Shown: in pieces, positions 9,353-18,045 of the stretch
How the letters are laid out: every line of letters starts with the position of its first letter
Numbering within the stretch: position 1 is the stretch's first letter
Assembly (NCBI GenBank): GCA_046329535.1
Contig: JAXLUN010000003.1
Coordinates: 62,001 to 126,000 of the forward strand
DNA from: Bog-950 sp046329535
GTDB taxonomy: Bacteria > Bacteroidota > Bacteroidia > Chitinophagales > LD1
Direction of reading: 5' to 3'
Length of the DNA stretch: 64,000 nt
The notes under the pieces: model-generated
Databases searched by the model: none
Told to the model about the DNA's origin: nothing
Seen by the model: only the letters and a program-made list of their open reading frames with translations
Made by a program: the position numbers and the translations under genes

Positions 9353-10206
9353 ATGATGTATGAACTATTTATTTACCGTCTGTTGTTTTTGATAACAGGG
9401 TTCAGCCGTTTACTCGCGCAGGGTCCCGAGGCGGTGACCCTGCGGGGACAAATGCCGAGCAAAAGACATTTGCTAATTACAACATTCTGCAATTGATACA
9501 GGAAGATACTACAGGTTTTGACCTTGACCTATACCGACAGTGGCTAGACAGCAGCAGTGGGGTATGGGCCAAACGCGAAATGATAAATACCTATTTAGAT
9601 GAAGGCCGATTTGATACTATAGAAACTATACTTGCCGCGTATGATACTTTGATAGAAAAAATCGACAGCGCAGGGTTTGAAAATTTTAAAGATTATGTAT
9701 TGACTTATAAAGAATGGATGGAAGAGGACAGTTCGATTATGCACTTAGATTCTATGCATTTAGTTGAATTGAAAAATTTAGCTGAAACTGACGAACACAA
9801 AAAAGGGACAAACGCGGCAAGAAATGTATTGAATTTTTTCTACGACAGTGCCTATTACACACCACCTGTATTGCCGGAAATTGAATCTTATAAAAAAGAA
9901 AATGATGAAGATGTTAATGTAAGACAGAGAGAAGAAATAACAGAACGAACAAAAGAATTACCTACTATCAAACTCTATCCTAATCCTGCAAAAAATGCTA
10001 TTACCATTGAATACAGCGGCTTATCGGAAAACGATAAATTGATAGTATGTAATGTGTTGGGCATACTATACGAAACTAAAACACTAGGCACTAACAACGG
10101 TAAAGTAGTTTTAAATACAAGCAACTACCAAAATGGCATTTACTTAGCAAGAGTGGAAATGGATGGGAAATCTTTATTGAAAAATAGATTCATCGTACTG
10201 AAATGA
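9353..10206 (+). pseudogene. T9SS-secreted protein broken by a frameshift after its signal peptide
   Basis: An ATG at 9353 opens a frame whose first ~23 residues are a good signal peptide (MMYELFIYRLLFLITGF, then SRLLAQ). That frame ends at a TGA at 9494-9496. The rest of the protein continues in a different frame, open without a start from 9364 to 10206, where AEQKTFANYNILQLIQED leads into a charged helical region and a complete T9SS sorting domain (LYPNPAKNAI to RFIVLK). The TTG at 9493 could only give a version without a signal peptide. Hairpin-forming sequence sits exactly at the frame change (9417-9472). The simplest reading is an insertion-caused frameshift in a once functional cargo gene; a sequencing error is the alternative. 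Confidence 0.65.
9417..9472. repeat. Palindromic element inserted at the signal-peptide junction
   Basis: CGCAGGGTC (9417-9425) pairs perfectly with GACCCTGCG (9436-9444), and CAAATG (9449-9454) pairs with CATTTG (9467-9472). Two hairpins in a row, GC-rich in contrast to the AT-rich flanks, lie where the signal-peptide frame and the mature-protein frame disagree. This suggests a small mobile palindromic (REP-like) insertion. No second copy of this exact element was seen in the window. Confidence 0.5.
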
Positions 10207-11674
10207 TGAACGCTTTTCCTACACAAAAGCGCAGAGCTATCTTAATAAAACATTTATAGAGGGTAGACCTCTTTTACTCTTTAGCAGCGTTTTGAAAGAT
10301 AGTGATGCTTTTTATGTTACTGGAGTAACCTTTGACTCTAACAATGTTTCTTTCAAAAACAGAGTATTTGTAGCAAAAATGAATGACGCGGGAGACATTA
10401 TAGAAAGCCAATCTTTTTACAATAATGAAGATAAAGATTATGCCGCTTTTCACAATACCCTGATAAAAAATTCAAGAGGAGCTTTTTTGCTAACAGGGTA
10501 TGCCAGAAATCCATCCAACAAATTGTTTGTGGCCCAATTTTCTACTCTAGATACGGTAACGGTCAACGAATATTATACACCGAACACTTACCTCTTTGCG
10601 GGCATGAAAATGTTACAATACAGTGATGGAAATTATTTTATTACCGGAGTTAAAACTGACAGCATTCAAAATAATGCAAATGTGGTTTTAGTAAAAATAG
10701 ATAGTAGTGGTAACAGACTTTGGGAAAAAGTTTACAATTCTGCAATGCGCGATTATGCCCAAAGTATAACCAAGTTAAACAACGGTAATTTATTGTTAGG
10801 CGCGTTTAGGAGTGATATCAATCTGACTAACGAACACGCCAATACCTGGCTGATAGAAGTAGATACAGGAGGCACTTTAATAAGGCAGTGGTTTGACCCC
10901 AGTGACAGCACTTATACGGCAGAAGGTTTATTGCAAACACAGGATGGTGGATTTATTTATGGGGCACAAAAAAAATTTATACAAATTGGCAATACGGTTG
11001 CTTACATAAATACTGTAGTTAAAATGGATAGTTTTTTCAATAAACAATGGACATTCAAAACTGGCTATAGGAGTATTTACTCGGGAGTGAGTGATATTGA
11101 AGTGCTGGATGATGGAAGTTTTGTTGCTTGTGGACAATTGTTCAGTTTAGATTATGATACTACAGTTTTGTATGGCTGGATTGTAAAACTCGATATTGGA
11201 GGTAATGTAGTTTGGGAGAAATTATACCTTGGTATAAACGCCTCGCAAACCTTAAACTTTTTAACTGATATAGATGTATTACCTGATGGCAGTTTAATAG
11301 CTGTAGGGCAATGCCAAAACCCCGGGCAAATACCCGGGCAGGTAGGCTGGTTTTTAAAGTTGGATAGCAATGGGTGTGAGGTGGAGAATTGCTTGGTGGG
11401 GATAGAAGATCAACCCCAAGCCCCTGAAGGGGGCTTTAACAACCAGCTACAAATACAGCCTAACCCGGCCAGTGATAGAGTATGGCTGGAGGTAGAGCCG
11501 GGCATGCTGGGTGGAGAGTTGAAGCTGTATGATATAAGTGGCCGCCTGATGAAGAAGCTGATGGTTGAGGCGTTACAGTTTGTTGTGGAGGTAAGTGATT
11601 TAAGTAAGGGTGTATATGTTACAACCATAGAGCACGAAGGAGTGCTTGGGAGGGGGAAGTTGGTGAAGGAGTGA
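10202..11674 (+). pseudogene. 5'-truncated T9SS propeller protein lacking start and signal peptide
   Basis: Protein-like sequence is open from 10202, directly overlapping the previous gene's stop, and reads NDERFSYTKAQSYLNK into a propeller. There is no ATG or GTG in frame before TTG at 10292, and no signal peptide, although the C-terminus is a full T9SS sorting domain (IQPNPASDRV to RGKLVKE) that needs one. Seven propeller-type strands (for example DGNYFITGV, DGGFIYGAQ, DGSLIAVGQ) are present, so only the extreme 5' end is missing. A deletion that fused this gene to the end of its neighbour would explain it. It is a paralogue in style of the 7718-9319 protein. If expressed from TTG 10292 the product would stay in the cytoplasm. 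Confidence 0.6.
11418..11436. repeat. Short palindrome inside coding sequence
   Basis: AAGCCCC (11418-11424) pairs with GGGGCTT (11430-11436) around TGAAG. It is read in frame by the propeller gene, supplying part of the linker QPQAPEGGFN just before the sorting domain. A related hairpin with the same following CTT(T)AA-type tail occurs at 11726-11742. Confidence 0.5.
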
Positions 11675-11725
11675 TTTTGAGTGTAAGGTATTAAGGTGCG
11701 AAGGTTCAATACAACACCTACCAAA

Positions 11726-11742
11726 CCCTCCTTATAGGAGGG
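11726..11742. repeat. Intergenic CCCTCC/GGAGGG hairpin
   Basis: CCCTCC (11726-11731) pairs with GGAGGG (11737-11742) around TTATA, followed by CTTAAAGCC. It resembles the in-gene palindrome at 11418. It has no T-run, so I do not call it a terminator. Confidence 0.5.
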
Positions 11743-11764
11743 CTTAAAGCCAAAAAGCCACACA

Positions 11765-11915
11765 GCCCGATATTATCTGAGTCGCAGAGGGTATGAAAGG
11801 CGGCTGTTTCGCGCCAGGGATGGCAGTGGAAACCCCGCAGCGTGGGTGGCTTGATGGGTTGAGCGAGGAGTTGCAACGGACAGCCCGGCCCGCAGGGGGC
11901 GCCCACCGGCTATCA
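11765..11915. repeat. GC-rich structured intergenic element, possible dispersed repeat
   Basis: About 150 bp of markedly GC-rich DNA fills most of the gap between the truncated propeller gene and rseP. It contains two partly similar halves: one with AGGGATGGCAGTGGAAACCC and one with GAGGAGTTGCAACGGACAG leading into GCCCGGCCCGC. Elements with this look recur between genes in many Bacteroidota genomes, as I recall; their function is not established. Both strands have spurious open frames here (for example 11718-11906 minus) with no protein-like features. The rest of 11675-11978 holds the hairpin at 11726 and a promoter near 11945. Confidence 0.45.
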
Positions 11916-11944
11916 ACTAATGCCCCTTGCCTGCTGTTTTTTGA

Positions 11945-11952
11945 TACATTTG
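11945..11952 (+). promoter_or_regulatory. Probable -7 promoter element of rseP
   Basis: TACATTTG matches the Bacteroidota primary-sigma -7 consensus TAnnTTTG and lies 26 nt before the ATG at 11979. A clear -33 element is not visible (a TTG at 11927-11929 is only 15 nt away), so this is a moderate call. Confidence 0.5.
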
Positions 11953-11978
11953 CGCCTCATTAAAATGAACCTTTCAGC

Positions 11979-13337
11979 ATGCTCATTAAAGCCGCACAGT
12001 TACTACTCAGCCTTTCCATATTAGTCTTGATTCACGAGCTCGGCCACTTTATAGCTGCGCGTATGTTTAAGACCCGCGTAGAGAAGTTTTATCTGTTTTT
12101 CGACTTCCTGTTTCCCGTACCTACCTTACTGAACTTTGCCCTGTTTAAAAAGAAGATAGGCGATACCGAATATGGTATTGGCTGGTTTCCGCTGGGGGGA
12201 TATGTAAAAATTGCCGGCATGGTGGACGAGAGTATGGACGATAGTTTTCTGGATACCGAACCACAGCCCGATGAATACCGCGCCAAGAAGAACTGGCAGA
12301 AACTCATCATCATGTTAGGTGGTATTATCATGAACGTATTGCTGGGCTGGCTTATTTACTCGATGCTCACCTTTACCCAGGGCGAAGCTTATCTGCCTGC
12401 CGAGAATGCCAAGTATGGTATTAGTTGCGATAGTCTGGCGCTCGGGGCCGGGTTTAAAGATGGCGACATTATCATTTCGCATGATGGCGGAAAGAAGTTT
12501 GAAAGCTTTAACTCGATACCCAAAGAACTGTTACTGGATGATGTGCAGACCGTAGAGGTAATGCGAGATGGTATGCCAACGGTGGTGATGATACCTTCTG
12601 ACTTTGTGAAGAAGGCTGTGGCTACCCGCGCCAAAGGGTTTATTGATTTCCGTATCCCCTGCATGGTAGGCGACTTTGCTGCCGAAACGGTAATAAAAGG
12701 TAAACTGCAAAAGGGTGATGTGATTGTGGCTATTAATGATTCAACGGTTCACTATTTTCAGGAGGCTCGCACCTATCTGGCTAACCTGAAAGAGCAGGAG
12801 GTAAAGATTACCTACCTGCGCGGCACCGATACGCTGAGCACCTCGGTTAAAGTGCCGGCAACCGGTTTGCTGAGTTTCCGCCCGCCACAGGATATGCACG
12901 ACTACAAGGGCTATCTGGATATTGTGGAGACGAAGTATGGTTTCTTCCAGTCGTTTGGCAAGGGAGCGGTGATTGCTTACGAAAAAATACGCGATTACTT
13001 TAAGCAGTTTAAACTGGTATTTAACCGCGATGTGCAGGGCTATAAGCAACTGGGTGGTGTAGGCACCATCGGCTCTCTGTTTCCCGCTGCGTGGGACTGG
13101 CTTGCTTTCTGGCAACTCACGGCTTTCATATCGCTTATGCTGGCCGTAGCCAACTTGTTACCTATCCCCATGTTAGATGGCGGCTATGTCATTCTGCTTT
13201 TGTTTGAAATGATAACGGGCATTAAGCTGAGCGACCGCGCGGTAGAAAATGTAAACAAGGTGGGTTTCTTACTCATTATTGCTTTAATGGTTTACGCCAA
13301 CGGCATGGATATTTTCAGAGCATTCTTCGGCAAATAA
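11979..13337 (+). CDS. rseP: Site-2 intramembrane metalloprotease RseP
   Basis: A 452-residue inner-membrane zinc protease that cleaves membrane-bound substrates such as anti-sigma factors or remnant signal peptides inside the bilayer. The HExxH zinc motif is in the first membrane segment (H19-E20, H23), and the third zinc ligand is in the conserved MLDGG motif (D400) in a C-terminal membrane segment. Two PDZ-type domains lie between them (about 130-210 and 220-290), with the GDxIxxxxG peptide-binding pattern (KDGDIIISHDG, QKGDVIVAINDS). Length is normal for the family. A promoter-like element precedes it, and pruA follows 38 nt later on the same strand. Confidence 0.94.
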   Translation: MLIKAAQLLLSLSILVLIHELGHFIAARMFKTRVEKFYLFFDFLFPVPTLLNFALFKKKIGDTEYGIGWFPLGGYVKIAGMVDESMDDSFLDTEPQPDEYRAKKNWQKLIIMLGGIIMNVLLGWLIYSMLTFTQGEAYLPAENAKYGISCDSLALGAGFKDGDIIISHDGGKKFESFNSIPKELLLDDVQTVEVMRDGMPTVVMIPSDFVKKAVATRAKGFIDFRIPCMVGDFAAETVIKGKLQKGDVIVAINDSTVHYFQEARTYLANLKEQEVKITYLRGTDTLSTSVKVPATGLLSFRPPQDMHDYKGYLDIVETKYGFFQSFGKGAVIAYEKIRDYFKQFKLVFNRDVQGYKQLGGVGTIGSLFPAAWDWLAFWQLTAFISLMLAVANLLPIPMLDGGYVILLLFEMITGIKLSDRAVENVNKVGFLLIIALMVYANGMDIFRAFFGK

Positions 13338-13375
13338 CAAGGCATTCTATTATTCAGAACATTTAATATTTCAAT

Positions 13376-15010
13376 ATGGCAACCGGATTTTTCAAAGTTC
13401 CAACGGCACAAAATGAAGTGGTAAAGAGTTATGCCCCGGGCTCACCCGAGCGGGGAACCATTGAGCATAAAATTGCAGCTATGCGTGCCGAGGTGCGCGA
13501 TATACCCATGTATATTGGCGGCAAGGAAATAAGAGATGGAAAGAAAATGTCCATTCATCCGCCACATGACCATCAGCATTTGCTGGGTCATTACTACCGA
13601 AGCGAAAAGAAACATGTAGAGCAGGCTATCAGCGCTGCGCTGGAAGCTAAAACCAAATGGGCTGATTTAAATTGGGAACACCGGGCCTCTATTTTTCTAA
13701 AAGCGGCTGAATTAATTGCAGGTCCTTATCGTGCTGAGTTGAATGCGGCTACCATGCTGGGGCAATCGAAAAATGTTTTTCAGGCCGAGATTGATTCGGC
13801 CTGCGAGATTATTGACTTTCTGCGCTTTAACGTGCAGTTTATGACCGAGATATATTCCATGCAGCCGCAAAGCTCTGCCGGTATCTGGAACCGCAGCGAA
13901 TGGCGACCGCTGGAAGGGTTTATTTATGCGCTGACTCCGTTTAACTTTACGGCTATTGCCGGCAACCTGCCCAGCTGCTGCGCTATGATGGGAAATGTGG
14001 TGGTTTGGAAACCCTCGGATAACCAGATTTATTCCGCTTATGTGCTGATGAAAATTTTCCGAGAGGCGGGCGTACCCGATGGTGTTATTAACCTGATTTA
14101 TCCGGACGGCCCTGAAGCGGGAGATATCATTTTCTCTCATCCCGATTTTGCCGGCATTCACTTTACCGGCTCAACGGCTGTGTTTCAAAATATCTGGAAA
14201 ACAATCGGCAACAACATTCATAAATACAAAACCTATCCGCGCATAGTAGGTGAAACGGGCGGAAAGGATTTTATACTGGCACATCCATCGGCCGATGCCA
14301 AGGTGGTAGCAACGGCTATTTCGAGAGGCGCGTTTGAATATCAGGGGCAGAAATGTTCGGCTGCATCGCGCGCTTATATTCCGGCTAACCTTTGGCAGGA
14401 AGTAAAGACATTGGTGCTGACTGATTTAAAGACTATGCGGATGGGTGTTACCGAAGACCTGACCAACTTTATTAATGCCGTTATTGACGAAAAGAGCTTT
14501 AACAAACTAGCGGCCTATATTGATGCGGCTAAAAAAGATAAGGATGCGGAGATTATTGCCGGTGGCAACTACGACAAGAGCAGCGGTTACTTTGTTGAAC
14601 CAACCATCATACAAGCCAAAGACCCGAAGTATGTAACCATGTGCGAAGAGTTGTTCGGGCCGGTGTTGACTGTTTATGTGTATGATGAAAATAAGTTTAA
14701 AGAAACCGTAGCCCTGGTTGATTCCACTTCGATTTATGCGCTTACCGGTTCTATTCTTTCACAGGACCGTTATGCCATTGAATACGCCACCAAAAACCTG
14801 CAAAACGCTGCCGGTAATTTTTATATTAATGATAAACCCACCGGTGCGGTGGTTGGTCAGCAACCTTTTGGTGGTAGCCGTGGTTCCGGTACGAATGATA
14901 AGGCCGGAAGTATGATTAATCTGCTGCGTTGGGTTTCGCCCCGCACTATCAAAGAGACATTTACTCCACCTACTGATTACCGTTATCCGTTTCTTCAGCC
15001 CGACAAGTAA
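13376..15010 (+). CDS. pruA: L-glutamate gamma-semialdehyde (1-pyrroline-5-carboxylate) dehydrogenase
   Basis: A 544-residue NAD-dependent aldehyde dehydrogenase that oxidises glutamate semialdehyde, the product of proline oxidation, to glutamate. The catalytic Cys327 lies in GQKCSA and the general base Glu293 in GETGGKDF. The NAD-binding VVWKPSD and FTGST motifs are also present. Starting MATGFFKVP, the N-terminus and the overall length fit the single-function PruA type that is about 540 residues long in Bacteroidota and animals, not the bifunctional PutA. No proline dehydrogenase gene is in the window. It follows rseP on the same strand and precedes the GNAT-like gene by 50 nt. Confidence 0.93.
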   Translation: MATGFFKVPTAQNEVVKSYAPGSPERGTIEHKIAAMRAEVRDIPMYIGGKEIRDGKKMSIHPPHDHQHLLGHYYRSEKKHVEQAISAALEAKTKWADLNWEHRASIFLKAAELIAGPYRAELNAATMLGQSKNVFQAEIDSACEIIDFLRFNVQFMTEIYSMQPQSSAGIWNRSEWRPLEGFIYALTPFNFTAIAGNLPSCCAMMGNVVVWKPSDNQIYSAYVLMKIFREAGVPDGVINLIYPDGPEAGDIIFSHPDFAGIHFTGSTAVFQNIWKTIGNNIHKYKTYPRIVGETGGKDFILAHPSADAKVVATAISRGAFEYQGQKCSAASRAYIPANLWQEVKTLVLTDLKTMRMGVTEDLTNFINAVIDEKSFNKLAAYIDAAKKDKDAEIIAGGNYDKSSGYFVEPTIIQAKDPKYVTMCEELFGPVLTVYVYDENKFKETVALVDSTSIYALTGSILSQDRYAIEYATKNLQNAAGNFYINDKPTGAVVGQQPFGGSRGSGTNDKAGSMINLLRWVSPRTIKETFTPPTDYRYPFLQPDK

Positions 15011-15060
15011 TTCACAAGCCTGCTTTAAAAATGGCAAACGCTTATTAAATTTATCGCGCT

Positions 15061-16224
15061 ATGATGCGTGTTGTTGAGGTTACTGATAAAACTACTGAGG
15101 AAAAATTCCTGCTGTTGCCATTTACCCTATATGAGGGAGACGCCAACTGGATTGCTCCGCTGCGTCAGGATGTGCAGAAGGTTTTTGACCCGAAAAAGAA
15201 TAAGTATTTCGATCATGGTGAGTGTGCTCGATGGATATTGGTGGATGAGGAAAAAACTATCGGACGCATAGCTGCTTTCATTAATCATAAAACGGCTAAA
15301 ACAGAAGAACAGCCTACCGGTGGGTGTGGTTTTTTTGAGTGTATCAATAATCAGCAAGCAGCCAATCTTCTTTTTGATACCGCTAAACACTGGCTACAGC
15401 AAAGAGGCATGGAGGCCATGGATGGGCCCATCAACTTTGGCGAACGGAATGCCTGGTGGGGACTTCTGGTTGAGGGCTTCTCCCCTGCCACTTACCAGAT
15501 GAACTATAATCCGCCATACTACATTCAGTTGTTTGAAACCTACGGGTTCAAAGATTATTTTCAACAGTATTCCTTTTCAATTGATATTAATGCCCCGCGT
15601 CCGGAAAAGTATGTGGCGGTTATGGAACGATTAAGAAGGGGGAGTGACTATTCTTTCCGGCATATTGAAAAAAATAAGCTGAAAGTGTATGCCGAAGATT
15701 TCAGAAGCATATTTAACCGAACGTGGAAGTTCCTGCCCAACTTTAAAGAAATGAGTACAGAGCAGGCCTGGAAAGTTATCAGTAGTATGAAACCGGTACT
15801 GATTGACTACCTGGCCTGGTTTGGTTATTACAAACAGGAACCTATTGCCATGTTTATTATGCTGCCCGAACTGAACGGCTGGTTTAAGCACGTAAACGGC
15901 AACCTTAATTTATGGGGCAAGCTGAAGTTTTTGTGGCTTAAAACATTCGACCGAAGTAACCGGAAAATATTCGGAATTATTTTCGGGGTAACACCCGAAC
16001 ATCAGAAAAAAGGAATTGAAGGTGCCATTGTCATGGCAGCCGATGAAGTGGTGCGCTCCAAAAAACGATGGGATGAAATTGAACTGGTATGGATTGGCGA
16101 CTTTAATATAAAAATGCTGCGCACCTGCGAAACATTAGGAGGTAAATTAGCCAAGCGGCATATCACTTACCGTAAGCTCTTTGACGAAACCAAAGAATTT
16201 AAACGACACCCGGTGGTTGATTGA
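15061..16224 (+). CDS. GNAT-like (YghO-type) protein
   Basis: A 387-residue soluble protein resembling the YghO-type acyltransferase-like family: an N-terminal half with DANWIAPLRQDVQKVFDPKK and a GPINFGERNAWWGLLVEGF block, and a C-terminal GNAT-like half with a GVTPEHQKKGIEGAIVMAADE coenzyme-A-loop-like stretch and a VWIGDFNIKMLRTCETLGG end. It would be expected to transfer an acyl group, but substrate and activity are unknown. Two adjacent ATGs (15061 and 15064) are possible starts. It converges with the DUF4838 gene, with only 3 nt between the stops. Confidence 0.75.
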   Translation: MMRVVEVTDKTTEEKFLLLPFTLYEGDANWIAPLRQDVQKVFDPKKNKYFDHGECARWILVDEEKTIGRIAAFINHKTAKTEEQPTGGCGFFECINNQQAANLLFDTAKHWLQQRGMEAMDGPINFGERNAWWGLLVEGFSPATYQMNYNPPYYIQLFETYGFKDYFQQYSFSIDINAPRPEKYVAVMERLRRGSDYSFRHIEKNKLKVYAEDFRSIFNRTWKFLPNFKEMSTEQAWKVISSMKPVLIDYLAWFGYYKQEPIAMFIMLPELNGWFKHVNGNLNLWGKLKFLWLKTFDRSNRKIFGIIFGVTPEHQKKGIEGAIVMAADEVVRSKKRWDEIELVWIGDFNIKMLRTCETLGGKLAKRHITYRKLFDETKEFKRHPVVD

Positions 16225-16227
16225 ATA

Positions 16228-18039
16228 TTACTTCAGCGCGGCTATATTTTCACACTCCTGTTCAAACAATTTCTCAATCTCTTCATCGGTTATGTTTTTC
16301 ACTTCCGCAAAGGCAGCATCGCCATTTTCAGTTTTCCCTTTCTTGTAACTCCAGCGCTGATTAACATACTTAACCGAAGCTCCGGTTTTAAGCAGATAGT
16401 TAGTAACAGAAAACTGATGCACCATTTTGTTTCGGAGGATTCCCCACGAGAATTTTAAAAGTTTTTCTGCTGCCTGGTTAATGCCGGTCTTACTGCTTTG
16501 CTGCCAATCGGAAAAATACTTTAGATAAAGCAGATAGGATTTATAGGCCGTTAAGCGTTGTTTCTGAGCATGAGACAAATTCATTCCGTTAACTTTAGAC
16601 TGTATTTTGGGCATTAGTGCCTTTAGTGCGACCCATTTACCCGATGTATCACTGACCAATTCTTCCTGAGCCTGAGCAATTATATCAGATGCCTCTCCAT
16701 ATGAATTACGATAATACTCAGCCAGAATCTTATCAGCACTTTCATTCATATCCCAGCTAAGTCTTGAAAAAAGATAAAGGCCAGGCCCGGTAGCACCAAC
16801 ACTGTACGAACTCTCCAGTGTAACTCCCCGAATACCCAGTTTATGCCAGTATTTTAACTTATTCTCCAGCCATATCGTTCCTAATGGCTTGTCCACATTC
16901 ACGGTAGGTAAACCATAATAATCTCGGATAAAAGCATTAGAGCTTTTTTGAGCCCAGGCCTCAATCATATCCCCCGGTTTGGCGTATTTCTGATACTTAT
17001 AGGGCACTAATGAAATCAGGACATTAGGTTCCAGATCAAAAATGGGAGGAGCCGCGTGTGTATTATATGCATATAGATGAACAAAAGCCTTGGGTGAAAT
17101 TTTTTGAAACTCTCTGGCGACCAGGTTGGCTAGAAAAAAAATCTGGTCACTATTGGTACCCAGCTTGGAGCAATTTTCGCATTGACAAAACCCGCCTCCA
17201 TCTGACGGTTCAACCGAAACAATATACTGGTTTAAGGCCTTACCGCCTGACATCAGTTTATTAAGCTGCGATACCATATCCATCACAAACAACTGCTGAA
17301 ATCCCTGATTGCTGCTGCAAAATTTGGCACCGGTTGCAGGCTCACAACGTTTACCGGTATTCATTGCCAAATATTCCGGATGTAATTTGAGGGCATCCAT
17401 ATTCCGCCTCAAAAACTCATTACCCGAATGACCCGGTAAGCTGTTTTCACCTCCCATTCTGTTTCGGGTAAGCCATAACTTCCATTCCCGGTCTATCTTT
17501 TTCTCCTTATCTATTAAATTATTTCTGGGCGTTCCAAAAGTTCCGAAGAAATTTCTTAGCTCGAAAGCAGGCTCTACAACTTCATCACATTGAATAGAAA
17601 CATCTTTTAAAGCCGGGATGTAACTTCCTTCATCGCCCGGCTGATACCATCTGAAGCCCAATTTGTGCAGATATGTATAAATACCATTAATAAGTCCTTG
17701 GTTTGAATACGATACAATCTTCAAAGACGTTTGCCCATCCGATTGAATCAGGAAAGATTCCCCTGTATGATTATTCATTCGGGCTTCATACTCTTTAATG
17801 GGCTTTTCATCCAGCTTTATCAAGATAATACCTCTGTCACCCTGTGCGGGGATAAGCGAAAATTTCTGTCCTACACTTTTTTCAAGCTGTTGTTGAAAAT
17901 CATTTATAACAGCATTGAAATCCTGCGGGTTAGTTGCCGATACAAAAATACGATTACCATAATTCTCTACGGCATAAGTGAATCTGATTGAAAAAGACAG
18001 AAGAATTATAGCAAGCTTAGTCCATACTTCATTCTTCAT
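16228..18039 (-). CDS. Secreted DUF4838 (glycosidase-like) protein
   Basis: A 603-residue exported protein: a signal peptide (about 1-24), an N-terminal alpha/beta domain (to ~150) like the N-terminal domain of GH20/alpha-glucuronidase-type enzymes, and a DUF4838 TIM-barrel-like domain. The family marks are SVEPSDGGGFCQCENC, HLYAYNTHAAPP and GVTLESSYSVGATGPG, followed by a helical C-terminal region. These proteins are thought to act on glycans, but no reaction has been assigned. The gene starts 6 nt after the CotH-family gene ends, so the two are an operon. No T9SS sorting domain is present, so it may stay in the periplasm. Confidence 0.82.
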   Translation of the reverse strand: MKNEVWTKLAIILLSFSIRFTYAVENYGNRIFVSATNPQDFNAVINDFQQQLEKSVGQKFSLIPAQGDRGIILIKLDEKPIKEYEARMNNHTGESFLIQSDGQTSLKIVSYSNQGLINGIYTYLHKLGFRWYQPGDEGSYIPALKDVSIQCDEVVEPAFELRNFFGTFGTPRNNLIDKEKKIDREWKLWLTRNRMGGENSLPGHSGNEFLRRNMDALKLHPEYLAMNTGKRCEPATGAKFCSSNQGFQQLFVMDMVSQLNKLMSGGKALNQYIVSVEPSDGGGFCQCENCSKLGTNSDQIFFLANLVAREFQKISPKAFVHLYAYNTHAAPPIFDLEPNVLISLVPYKYQKYAKPGDMIEAWAQKSSNAFIRDYYGLPTVNVDKPLGTIWLENKLKYWHKLGIRGVTLESSYSVGATGPGLYLFSRLSWDMNESADKILAEYYRNSYGEASDIIAQAQEELVSDTSGKWVALKALMPKIQSKVNGMNLSHAQKQRLTAYKSYLLYLKYFSDWQQSSKTGINQAAEKLLKFSWGILRNKMVHQFSVTNYLLKTGASVKYVNQRWSYKKGKTENGDAAFAEVKNITDEEIEKLFEQECENIAALK

Positions 18040-18045
18040 AACACG

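Noticed and set aside
11718..11906. Minus-strand open frame before rseP
   Set aside because: It reads through the GC-rich repeat element, has low-complexity Pro/Cys/His content and no start context.
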